From NCBI RefSeq assembly GCF_002575655.3, contig NC_053037.3:51038242-51102241 (forward strand): a stretch of DNA of 64,000 nucleotides, given 5' to 3'. The DNA is from Aegilops tauschii subsp. strangulata. Taxonomy: Eukaryota; Streptophyta; Magnoliopsida; Poales; Poaceae. The notes beneath the pieces were generated by a model, which did no database searches, had not been told where the DNA came from, and saw only the letters and a list, made by a program, of their open reading frames with translations. Below are positions 52,291 to 62,089 of this stretch, in pieces (the stretch's first letter is position 1; each line of letters begins with the position of its first letter). The position numbers were made by a program, and so were the translations under genes.

Positions 52291-54073
52291 TGTTGGGGAA
52301 CGTAGCAGAAATTCAAAATTTTCTACGCATCACCAAGATCAATCTATGGAGTAATCTAGCAACGAGGGGAAGGGGAGTGCATCTACATACCCTTGTAGAT
52401 CACGATGCGGAAGCGTTGCAAGAACGCGGATGAGGGAGTCGTACTCGTAGCGATTCAGATCGCGGTTGATTCCGATCTAAGCACCGAAGAACGGTGCCTC
52501 CGCGTTCAACACACGTGCAGCCCGGTGACGTCTCCCACGCCTTGATCCAGCAAGGAGAGAGGGAGAGGTTGGGGAAGACTCCATCCATCAGCAACACGAC
52601 GGCGTGGTGGTGATGGAGGAGCGTGGCAATCCCGCAGGGCTTCGCCAAGCACCGCGGGAGAAGAGGAGGAGGGAGAGGGGTAGGGATGCACCGAAAGAGA
52701 GATGTTCTCGTGTGTCTTGGGCAGCCCAAACCTCAACTATATATAGGGGGGAGGGGGCTGCGCCCCCCTTAGGGTTTCCACCCCCAAGAGGAGGCGGCCA
52801 GCCCTAGATCCCATCAAGGGGGGCGGCCAAGGGGAGGAGAGGGGGGGCGCCCCACTAGATGGGCCCTAAGGCCCATCTGGACCTAGGGTTTGCCCCCTCC
52901 CACTCTCCCATGCGCCTTGGGCCTTGGTGGGGGGCACACCAGCCCACCTGGGCTGGTCCCCTCCCACACTTGGCCCACGCAGCCTTCTGGGGCTGGTTGC
53001 CCCACTTGGTGGACCCCCGGGACCCTCCCGGTGGTCCTGGTACATTACCGATTTCACCCGAAACTTTTCCGGTGACCAAAACAGGACTTCCCATATATAA
53101 ATCTTTACCTCCGGACCATTCCGGAACTCCTCGTGACGTCCGGGATCTCATCCGGGACTCCGAACAACATTCGGTAACCACGTACATACTTTCCCTATAA
53201 CCCTAGCGTCATCGAACCTTAAGCGTGTAGACCCTACGGGTTCGGGAACCATGCAGACATGACCGAGACGTTCTTCGGTCAATAACCAACAGCGGGATCT
53301 AGATACCCATGTTGGCTCCCACATGTTTCACGATGATCTCATCGGATGAACCACGATGTCGAGGATTCAATCAATCCCGTATACAATTCCCTTTGTCTAC
53401 CGGTATGTTACTTGCCCGAGATTCGATCGTCGGTATCCCTATACCTTGTTCAATCTCGTTACCGGCAAGTCTCTTTACTCGTTCCGTAACTCACATCATC
53501 CCGTGATCAACTCCTTGGTCACATTGTGCACATTATGATGATGTCCTACCGAGTGGGCCCAGAGATACCTCTCCGTTTACACGGAGTGACAAATCCCAGT
53601 CTCGATTCGTGCCAACCCAACAGACACTTTCGGAGATACCCGTAGTGCACCTTTATAGCCACCCAGTTACGTTGTGACGTTTGGCACACCCAAAGCATTC
53701 CTACGGTATCCGGGAGTTGCACAATCTCATGGTCTAAGGAAATGATACTTGACATTAGAAAAGCTCTGAGCAAACGAACTCCACGATCTTGTGCTAGGCT
53801 TAGGATTGGGTCTTGTCCATCACATCATTCTCCTAATGATGTGATCCCGTTATCAACGACATCCAATGTCCATGGTCAGGAAACCGTAACCATCTATTGA
53901 TCAACGAGCTAGTCAACTAGAGGCTTACTAGGGACATGGTGTTGTCTATGTATCCACACATGTATCTGAGTTTCCTATCAATACAATTCTAGCATGGATA
54001 ATGAACGATTATCATGAACAAGGAAATATAATAATAACCAATTTATTATTGCCTCGAGGGCATATTTCTAACA
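52291..54073 (-). repeat. 5-prime LTR of the Angela element
   Basis: Near-identical to 45425-47213. Differences include small indels in G runs and about 23 substitutions. The promoter TATA (plus-strand TATATATA, about 52738-52745) faces left. Confidence 0.96.
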
Positions 54074-54078
54074 CAACC

Positions 54079-54368
54079 GTGGCGGTTAACAGAGCCGTTA
54101 TCTTGTCCGTGAGATCCATTAGTACCTGAGCCGGAGAAGGCACCGGGTTTCCCGCTCCAGCAGCGGGGTTCTGAACAGGCTGCGCACCAGCCATAAAGAC
54201 TCCAACCTGACTTGGCGGCTCAAATGGGTCCGGAATACTGTCACCATCAGAACAACCCATGAGCCTGCCATCTTGAAGTTGATACAACGAGTTTGACTCG
54301 TCGATGGATGATTCGCCGTCAGAGCCGGCGGCCGCCTCATCACCAGATCCAGATTGATCAGAGGGACC
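54079..54368 (-). pseudogene. Tat element gag, upstream fragment abutting the 5-prime LTR
   Basis: Minus-strand frame with SGSGDEAAAGSDGESSIDES, DGRLMGCSDGDSIPDPFEPP and PAQVLMDLTDKITALLTATV continues across the Angela site into the coil at 45424. It has no ATG near its start and runs right up to the LTR border, so the usual leader and primer-binding site between LTR and gag seem to be missing. Confidence 0.7.
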
Positions 54369-54888
54369 TGTCGTGGAATTGTCACGACAGATGTCCTCGA
54401 GCTAGGACTTAGTCGTGGAGCCATCGCAGCTAGGAAGCTTGAAGGGGTTAATGCGGGACAAGGAACACGAGGGTTTATACTGGTTCGGCCCCTTACGGTG
54501 AAGGTAAAAGCCTACGTCTAGTTTGAGGTGGTATTGATTAGGGTTACGATCACCAGGGAGCTAAACTGCTATGCCCGGCTCTTGATGAGATCGTTCTCGT
54601 CCCTAAACCGCTGCCGGGTCGTCTCTTTATATACGGAGGCTGACACCCTGCAGCTCTCAGAGTCCCGGCCGGCTCATAAGAGTGTCCGGCTCGGACTCTC
54701 AACTATTCTTGCCTTACACTACAAGTTCTAGCATAATAATGATTGCAACTACGGGCTTTAAGCCATATCCGGGTCTTAAGCCCATCTTTGGCCCACCGTC
54801 TTCAGGCTTGGCGCCGGGCTTCTGGTAATGACCATATGAGTAACCCGGCCCCTCCTGGCGGGTGACTCTAAGGTCTATATCCTCAACA
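54369..54888 (-). repeat. 5-prime LTR of the Tat element (520 bp)
   Basis: Aligns end to end with 33604-34123. Minus-strand TATATAAA at 54626-54633 is the likely LTR promoter. Confidence 0.95.
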
Positions 54889-54893
54889 GGACC

Positions 54894-56626
54894 ACAGAAT
54901 CTCGCAACTATACTACACACTGCATTGCTCTTGTGAGTACCTCTTGCCCTGTATGACCATACTTACTTTCATAGCTGTTTGATTATGTAGCATCACTGCA
55001 CATGTTAGCCTCATAATCGTCCATTTGGTGGACATTATAAGATCCGTATGGACTCTTACATAAATTTAGAATCAACCCAATGCTTTTGAAGAGGTTTAGC
55101 TCTGCAGTCCTCTTGTAAGGACTAAACGTGGTCTGTCACTGTACTTACATTAACAGCTACTTCCTCTGTCCCATAATGTAAGAACGTTTTGTATAGTACA
55201 CTAGTGTTCAAAACACTCTTGTATTATGGGAAGAGGGATTGGTTCATTTTGTAGCATTCTGCATCTTATCTCCCTCGCCCACCATTTACTAAAAAAGATC
55301 ATATCTATATTTAATCTTACCAACAAGTAGAATACACAGACAATGCCAGTGCAGAAGTGTAGCCCATTGCTCTTGTCAGTACATTTTGTCCTGTAACGCT
55401 TGTACTTCCAAGGATTGGTAGTTGATTATGTAGCGTCAATCTGCATCTTATCTTCATTATCCTCTATCCCTTCCAGTATTATCATATCTATAATTACTCT
55501 CTACAAAATGTAGAGTACAGGCAATGCTTATGAAGAAGATTATGTGCTGAAATTCTTGAGTTATCCTTCCCTTGACATGGAGAAGGGCATTATAAAGCCG
55601 GTGTTAACTGTTAATGTAAGTCAGTCCTTCTAAAGCCTTTATCCTCAACTGCTGTTTAATTTGCTCATACTCCCTATCGTTTACTGCTGTTTAGTTTGCT
55701 GTTTCTACCAAAATGCATGTTTGTAAGAACCGTACGTTCTAAGTTTTACTTGTAAAACCAAATTCCTTATTCATACCATTCACATTACTTAATACTCCCT
55801 ATATGTATGCTTGTTTTTGTGGATCTATAATCCAGTGTGTGGTGAAGCAGCCCACGTTTGCACCTTGTCATCTCCTGTTTTATCTTACTGATGTGGCTGA
55901 TGATATGAACAACATGCCATGCACATTATCCAAAATAGATACAATGATTTTCTTTGCCCTTCATGTATGCTTGTTATGTTGACATGGTAATCCAGTAGTG
56001 TGGTGAAGCTCCCCGCATTATGAACAATGCCAAATTATGCTATTGATATTTTGAACTTACTCTTTATTTTCTAATTTGAAATTGGATAGAATTGACAGAA
56101 CAGTTATCATCTTTGTTTATACACGTGCAAAACCTGTCATCTCTCTGCTTTGTTTCAGGGTGATATGCCTGATGGCATGCACAAGTCTGCTGAAGGCTGT
56201 GAGACAAACCCAACATATATTGCAGCAAAGAAGGCAAAACATCTTGAAGATAGCGAGACAACCCCAAAGTCTTGTCTTGATGCAGTGTTCAAGTTACTTG
56301 AGACTAACAGTCAGACAAGCTCACAGAATTCGTTGTCTGAATCAATTCGACTTCTTCAGTCCCAAGTTCTAGCAAAAAGGCATTCTGCAACTCAACTTCG
56401 ACTTGAAGTCCTATCTCTAAGAAAGATTGCGGAGAACACCAATGAGAGCCTCATCGCTAAACAGCTACACCTGGAAGCTATGACCGACATGCTAGGCGGT
56501 CTCACAGCCTTGCTCAGCAGCTTGCGCAGCAGTTCCCCTGCAAGGCTAACCTTTCTTGAACTATCTTGGAAGTGGTCTCGGTTCAGTATTATTTTGTTAC
56601 GCTGCAATGGTGCCCAGTTTTTGTAA
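54894..56626 (+). pseudogene. TnpA-like gene, 3-prime half, right of the Tat insertion
   Basis: 54894-54932 completes the interrupted exon (TESRNYTTHCIAL, in frame with KNIRSQGT) and ends at CTT|GTGAGT. 55514-55615 is a 34-codon exon (STGNAYEEDYVLKFLSYPSL, ending VLTVN|GTAAGT). 56159-56626 is the last exon, 155 codons after TTTCAG: GDMPDGMHKSAEG, a Ser-rich part, then a leucine-rich coiled coil (IRLLQSQVLAKRHSATQLRL). All are phase 0. About 55325-55375 looks like a diverged duplicate of the 55514 exon but contains a stop. The conserved phase shows the gene was intact in structure before the insertion. Confidence 0.62.
55157..55240. mobile_element. Degenerate Stowaway MITE in an intron
   Basis: CTACTTCCTCTGTCCCATAATG and CATTATGGGAAGAGGGATT-like inverted ends with a GTGTTCAAAACACT core. 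One end has lost consensus bases; flanking TA not certain. Confidence 0.65.
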
Positions 56627-56849
56627 TCTGCTTCTTCGTTGCGCTTTATGATCACTGGTGGCGAACTTCGATGCCCAGTGGATGTAATATACCTTAAATC
56701 CTTTATTGTATAGTGTAGGTTTATTCTTAGTTACTATGTTGTAATTTATTTATTGTATAGAGTAGGTTTGTTCTTAATTCCTACTAGTTACTGCTATCAT
56801 TTGCTATTTGAAAAAAAATCAGATGTAGTCGACCGGACTGACACATTCG
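56627..56849. other. 3-prime flank of the TnpA-like gene
   Basis: TTATTGTATAG(T/A)GTAGGTTTRTTCTTA occurs twice (56703, 56752). No gene. Confidence 0.45.
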
Positions 56850-57790
56850 ACTCTAACGGGCCAGGTTTTTAGCGGGCCACAATTGGGCCGGCCTGCGTCT
56901 TTCTTGGGCCCGAATGATTGGGGCCTTCACACATTGCGCCAGGCCCAAACTTACACCGGCCTATATTTTAGTTGGGCCTTTTGTCGACCCAGCGCTTAGT
57001 TTGGCCCAGGTAGCGTTGGGCCATTAACAGGCTGAATTGTACTGGCCTGTTGCGGCCGAGATGAAACCACGGGCCTTTAGCAGGCCAAAATGCATGTTGG
57101 GCCTCAATTTTCACTAGTCGTCGATGGGCCTTCAGCAGGCCGAAATGTAGACCGGGCCGTTTTGGGCCCAGTTAGCTCATGGGCCGTTACCAGGCCAAAA
57201 CATATCTCGGGCCTTAGTTGGCCCACTGATATCATGGGCCTTTAAGAGGTCGAAAGCTTAGCACAGGCATCAACGGGCCGAATTACGGACAGGCCTTTAA
57301 CAGGCCCAAAGTTACGTTGGGCTTAACTGTTGCCACCTTTAGCACGGGCCGTTAGTGGGCCCGATGTCCCTTCGGACCATATATGGCCCATGGGCAGCAC
57401 GGGCCATTCCCAGGCCAAAAGTCACACCGGGCTGAAATGGGCCCATGTCTACATCAGGCCTCTAACAGGCCGAAAGTCACTGGGCTGTAGTTGGGCCCAA
57501 ATATTCGGCGAACAATTAACGGGCCAGATCTGGCTTCGGGCCGCAAATGGGCCCAAATATTGGGCGAACAATTAACGGGCCAGATCTAGCTTCGGGCCGT
57601 AAATGGGCCCAAATATTGGGCGAACAATTAACGGGCCAGATCTGGCTTCGGGCCGTAAATGGGCCTTTATTAAGCAGGCCGTTATTGGGCTGGCCCACTA
57701 GTACCTGATTAAGTTCTACGGGCCTTTGACTGGGCCGGCCTTTTTAACCTATATGGGCCTCTGTTGGGCCCAGCCACGTGTCGACGTATC
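56850..57790. repeat. Right subterminal array of CACTA#2: GGGCC..AACAGGCC..AAA motifs
   Basis: At least twenty irregular copies of a 40-60 bp motif combining GGGCC, (T)TAACAGGCC(G)AAA and TTGGGCCC. This is the right-end counterpart of the left-end arrays, though different in sequence. Confidence 0.85.
57493..57660. repeat. 56-bp tandem repeat, three copies
   Basis: Units start at 57493, 57549 and 57605 with GGGCCCAAATATT, each followed by GGCGAACAATTAACGGGCC and AGATCTGGCTTCGGGCCG. Nearly identical, so recently amplified. Confidence 0.9.
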
Positions 57791-58171
57791 ATAGGCATGT
57801 CTCCTCCAATGGACGGGCGACATCTGGCCCACTGACGAGCTGACAGGTTTTCCCTTCGGCCAATTAGAATTTTACACGTGGAAATTTCCCATTGGTCAGA
57901 GCTGTTAACGGGTTATCGGATCCAAAATCCGACCCGATAGCTTAACGGCGTTTCGTTACGGTGGATGCCACGTGTCGGTCACCCTTGACGAAAGCACTTC
58001 TGTGACGCGCGACTTATCGTCATGGAAGTGGACACTTCCGTGATGATAATTTTGGCAATGTCATGGAATACTTCTACGACAGCACAAGTATGACTATCTT
58101 GATTCTGTCATAAATTTTTCATGGATGTACATGCATGACAGAAAACGCGACCTACTGTGACAAACACGTAT
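57791..58171. other. Right subterminal region of CACTA#2
   Basis: Contains two TTCCGTGATGATAA-like segments, ACAGCACAAGTATGACTATC and ATGCATGACAGAAAACGCG. The ATGACAGAAAA motif is shared with 6748-6760 near the left end. Confidence 0.7.
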
Positions 58172-58199
58172 CATCACGGAAGTGTATTTTTTTGTAGTG
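58172..58199 (-). repeat. Right terminal inverted repeat of CACTA#2
   Basis: Plus strand ends TATTTTTTTGTAGTG, i.e. CACTACAAAAAAATA inward. Followed by CCA (58200-58202), the target duplication. Confidence 0.92.
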
Positions 58200-58202
58200 C
58201 CA

Positions 58203-58584
58203 CCAACCTACTTGCTTCGCCTATATATACTTTTATGCCCTGAAAACATCCAGGGGAGCCACGAAACACTTTTTCCACCGCCGCAACCTTCTGTACCGGA
58301 GGGGGAATCGATCACGGAGGGCCTCTACATCAACACCATGGCCTCTCCGATGACGTGTGAGTAGTTTACCACAGACCTTCGGGTCCATAGTTATTAGCTA
58401 GATGGCATCTTCTCTCTCTTTGGATCTCAATACAAAGTTCTCCTCGATATTCTTGGAGATCTATTTGATGTAATACTTTTTGCGGTGTGTTTGTCGAGAT
58501 CTGATGAATTGTGGGTTTGTGATCAAGATTATCTATGAACAATATTTGATTCTTCTCTGAATTCTTATATGCATGATTTGATAT
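58203..58584 (+). mobile_element. Gypsy element A: LTR continuation after CACTA#2, truncated by element B
   Basis: Continues the LTR begun at 6273 and aligns with 58917-59330 of LTR B (TATATATAC, CCGGAGGGGG, GATCACGGAGGGC, CAACACCATGGCCTCTCC, TTTGGATCTCAATACAAAG). It breaks off at TGATTTGATAT, where TGATACGTCTCC of element B starts. TATA box at 58222-58229. Confidence 0.85.
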
Positions 58585-60968
58585 TGATACGTCTCCAATG
58601 TATCTATAATTTTTTATTGTTCCATGCTATATTATATTCTATTTTGGACATTAATGGGCAATATTATACACTTTTATATTATTTTTGGGACTAACCTATT
58701 AACTGGAGGCCCAGCCCAGAATTGCTGTTTTTTTGCCTATTTCAGTGTTTCGCAGAAAAAGAATACAAACGGAGTCCAAACTGAATGAAACCTTCGGGAA
58801 CGTGATTTTTGGAACGAACGTGATCCAGAGGACTTGGACCCTACGTCAAGAAAGCAACCAGGAGGGCACGAGGTAGGGGGCGCGCCCTCCACCCTCGTGG
58901 GGCCCACGTTGCTCCACCGACGTACTTCTTCCTCCTATATATACCTACGTACCCCCAGACTACCAGATACAGAGCCAAAAACCTAATTCCACCGCCCCAA
59001 CCTTCTGTACCCGTGAGATCCCATCTTGGGGCCTTTTCCGGCGCTCCGCCGGAGGGGGCATTGATCACGGAGGGCTTCTACATCAACACCATAGCCTCTC
59101 CGATGATGTGTGAGTAGTTTACCTCAGACCTTCAGGTCCATAGTTACTAGCTAGATGGCTTCTTCTCTCTCTTTGGATCTCAATACAAAGTTCTCCACGA
59201 TTCTCGTGGAGATCTATTCGTTGTAATCTTCTTTTGCGGTGTGTTGAGACCGATGAATTGTGGGTTTATGATCATGTTTATCTATGAACAATATTTGAAT
59301 CTTCTCTGAATTCTTTTATGTATGATTGGTTATCTTTGCAAGTCTCTTCGAATTATCAGTTTGGTTTGGCCTGCTAGATTGATCTTTCTTGCAATGGGAG
59401 AAGTGCTTAGCTTTGGGTTCAATCTTACAGTGTCCTTTCCCAGTGACAGTAGGGGCAGCAAGGCATGTATTGTATTGTTGCCATCGAGGATAACAAGATG
59501 GGGTTTATATCATATTGCATGAGTTTATCCCTCTACATCATGTCATCTTACTTAAAGTGTTACTCTGTTCTTTTGAACTTAATACTCTAGATGCATGCTG
59601 GATAGCGGTCGATGTGTGGAGTAATAGTAGTAGATGCAGGCAGGAGTCGGTCTACTTGTCGCGGACGTGATGCCTATATACATGATCATACCTAGATATT
59701 CTCATAACTATGCTCAATTCTGTCAATTGCTCAACAGTAATTTGTTTACCCACCGTAATACTTATGCTCTCGAGAGAAGCCACTAGTGAAACCTATGGCC
59801 CCCGGGTCTATTTTCCATCATATTTAATCTCCCTACAACAAGCTATTTCTGGCGCCGTTTTTATTTTGCTTTCTTTACTTTGCATCTTTATCATAAAAAT
59901 ACCAAAAATATTATCTTATCATATCTATCATATCTCACTTTCGTAAGTGATCGTGAAGGGATTGACAACCCCTTTATTGCGTTGGTTGCGAGGATTTTAT
60001 TTGTTTGTGTAGGTGCGATGGACTCGTGCGTGGCCTCCTACTGGATTGATACCTTGGTTCTCAAAAACTGAGGGAAATACTTACGCTGCTTTATTGCATC
60101 ACCCTTTCCTCTTCAAGGGAAAACCAACGCATTGCTCAAGAGGTAGCCGATATCTTTGCAAGTCTCTTCGAATTATCGGTTTAGTTTGGCCTAGTAGATT
60201 GATCTTTCTTGCAATGGGAGAAGTGCTTAGCTTCGTGTTCAATCTTGCGTTGTCCTTTCCCAGTGACAGCAGGGGCAGCAAAGCACGTATTGTATTGTTG
60301 CCATCGAGGATAAAAAGATGGGGTTTATATCGTATTGCTTGAGTTTATCCCTCTACATCATGTCATCTTGCTTAATGTGTTACTCTGTTCTTATGAACTT
60401 AATACTTTAGATGCATGCTGGATAGCGGTCGATGTCTGGAGTAATAGTAGTAGATGAAGAATCGTTTCGGTGTACTTGACACGGACGTGATGCCTATGTT
60501 CATGATCATGCCTAGATATTCTCATAACTATGCGCTTTTCTATCAATTGCTCGAAAGTAATTTGTTCACCCACCGTAGAATATATGCTATCTTGAGAGAA
60601 GCCACTAGTGAAACCTATGGCCCCCGGGTCTATTTTCCATAATATTAATCTCCTGCCAACGTGCTATTTCTGTCGCCGTTTATTTTGCAATATTTACTTT
60701 TCAATCTATACAACAAAAATACCAAAAATATTTACCTTATTATCTTTATCAGATCTCACTTTTGCAAGTGGCCATGAAGGGATTGACAACCCCTTTATCG
60801 CGTTGGTTGCAAGGTTCTTAATTGTTTGTGCAGGTACTAGGGATTTGCGTGTAGTCTCCTACTGGATTGATACCTTGGTTCTCTAAAACTGAGGGAAATA
60901 CTTACGCTACTTTGCTGCATCACCCTTTCCTCTTCAATGGAAAACCAACGCATGCTCAAGAGGTAGCA
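58585..60968 (+). repeat. 5-prime LTR of element B, enlarged by an internal duplication
   Basis: Starts TGATACGTCTCCAATGTATC and ends CAAGAGGTAGCA. TATA box TATATATA at 58936-58943. The 3-prime part consists of an 820-bp tandem duplication. Exact right border is inferred from the CA end and the primer-binding-like motif 11 nt further. Confidence 0.75.
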
Positions 60969-60970
60969 AG
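59331..60970 (+). repeat. 820-bp tandem duplication in LTR B
   Basis: Copy 1 59331-60150 and copy 2 60151-60970 both start TATCTTTGCAAGTCTCTTCG and end CTCAAGAGGTAGC. They are clearly diverged (many substitutions and small indels). Both contain ATTTCTGGCGCCGT or ATTTCTGTCGCCGT. LTR A breaks off just before the unit. Confidence 0.9.
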
Positions 60971-60979
60971 AAGGATTTC

Positions 60980-61069
60980 TGGCGCCGTTGCCAGGGAGAT
61001 TTGCGCCAAGTCAAGTCAAGATTTGATCTCCCGTCAACTAGCCATTTCTGGCACCGTTGCCGGGGAGAT
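60980..61069 (+). other. Primer-binding-site-like motif TGGCGCCGTTGCC, two copies
   Basis: TGGCGCCGTTGCCAGGGAGAT at 60980 and TGGCACCGTTGCCGGGGAGAT at 61049, 69 bp apart. This motif follows the 5-prime LTR in several Triticeae Gypsy elements and is taken as the tRNA-binding site. Which copy served is unclear. Confidence 0.65.
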
Positions 61070-61257
61070 CTATGCACAAGTCAAGACATACCAAGTACCC
61101 ATCACAAACTCTTCTCCCTCGCATTACATTATTTTCCATTTACCTCTCGTTTTCCTCTCCCCCACTTCACCTTTGCGATTTATTCGCCCTCCTTCTATTC
61201 AATCTTGTGTTACCATGTGCCTTCTTTTTGCTTGCATCTTCGCCTGCTAAAAGTTTA

Positions 61258-62089
61258 TGGATTCTCATTCCCTTTCTAATCTTTTTAAGAGATCCAATTA
61301 TGATGAACCAATTTCTAGTGATTTGAGTGCACTAGATTATCTTTATGAGGTTTTTCTTGAAATTCGTGAATCTGAAAATTGTGATGAAGAAATTTATGAG
61401 GAGATTCACGATAGCTCCTTGAATAAAAAGCATGATTGCAATGATTTTAATATAAATTCTCTGATTTAAATTGTGCTAATAATATGCGAAACCCTAAGCT
61501 TGGGGATGCTAGTTTTGCTATGTCTACTACTTGTTGCAATGATCATGATTGGGGTGATTCTTCTTATGATCTTGAAAATTTATTTAAGCCCCATGATGAA
61601 TATAAGATTGATAATAGTGTTTGCAATAATATTTAAAGTGGGTTTGGAAGAGTGTCAACTTTAGATCCCACATATTTGGAAAATGTTCAATCTTATGAAA
61701 TTTTTGATAAAAGTGGGTCTGGAGAGGTCATGACTTTAGTTAATGTTAATTCCACTATTTTGGAAGAGTGTCAACTTTGCATGCATGTGGTTCATAAAGA
61801 GAATATTTTATGTGATAGCTATGTTGTTGAATTTGCTTATGATTCTACATGTAATTATTATGAGAGAGGAAAATATGGTTGTAGAAATTTTCATGTTACT
61901 AAATTACCTCTCTTCTTGTTGAGATTGATCTTGTTTCTTTCTTCTCCTTTGCATATGCTAGGATTTGCTTGCCTTGATAATTTGTTTACCTATAAGATGC
62001 CTATGCATAGGAAGTATGTTAGACTTAGATGTGTTTTTAACATGCTATATGATGCTCTCTTTATGTTTCAATTGCTATCTTTCTTGTGA
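61258..62089 (+). pseudogene. Gag-like ORF remnant of element B
   Basis: Begins MDSHSLSNLFKRSNYDEPIS and continues in another frame after about 61465 (GDASFAMSTTCCNDHDWGDS). It meets a TAA near 61636, then runs STLDPTYLENVQSYEIFDKS, CNYYERGKYGCRNFHVTKLP and KMPMHRKYVRLRCVFNMLYD to 62089. This Cys/Tyr-rich product is typical of non-autonomous Triticeae Gypsy elements and has no RT. Role unknown, probably particle-related. At least one frameshift and one stop, so not functional. Confidence 0.65.

Larger units (their letters stand above)
45425..54073 (-). mobile_element. Angela/WIS/BARE-1 type Copia retrotransposon, complete, 8649 bp, coding-defective
   Basis: LTRs of 1789 bp (45425-47213) and 1783 bp (52291-54073), a tRNA-Met primer-binding site next to the right LTR and a polypurine tract next to the left LTR define minus-strand orientation. 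CAACC target duplication. Read in element orientation, the LTR begins TGTTAGAAATATGCCCTAGA, as known for Angela-group elements. Internal length (5077 bp) is normal, but no long frame survives. The LTRs differ at only about 23 positions by eye. Confidence 0.96.
33604..54888 (-). mobile_element. Tat-lineage Gypsy retrotransposon, 21.3 kb including a nested Angela element
   Basis: LTRs of 520 bp (33604-34123 and 54369-54888) have TG...CA ends and a GGACC duplication. By eye they differ at about 10 positions. On the minus strand come gag, protease, RT, RNase H, a second RNase H, and integrase. The dual RNase H is the hallmark of the Tat clade. Between integrase and the 3-prime LTR is an oppositely transcribed spliced gene (34406-38581). 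Without the 8.65-kb Angela insertion the element is about 12.6 kb. It is defective: three TAG stops, frameshifts, and apparent loss of the primer-binding region. Family name not assigned. Confidence 0.93.
6608..58199. mobile_element. CACTA#2: complete 51.6-kb CACTA transposon with gene cargo and nested retrotransposons
   Basis: The left end CACTAGTAAAAAAAGACAC and the right end, read inward as CACTACAAAAAAATACAC, form imperfect terminal inverted repeats of about 28 bp continuing into TCCGTGA. A 3-bp CCA duplication flanks the element. Subterminal regions on both sides share ATGACAGAAAA and TGTCATA motifs. Subtracting the Tat element (33604-54888) leaves about 30.3 kb. Inside are subterminal arrays, B3-like genes, a coiled-coil gene, a Pro/Ala-rich gene and TnpA-like gene copies, but no TNP2 catalytic gene, so mobility would depend on another element. 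The family belongs to an abundant Triticeae CACTA group whose name I do not assign. Confidence 0.88.
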
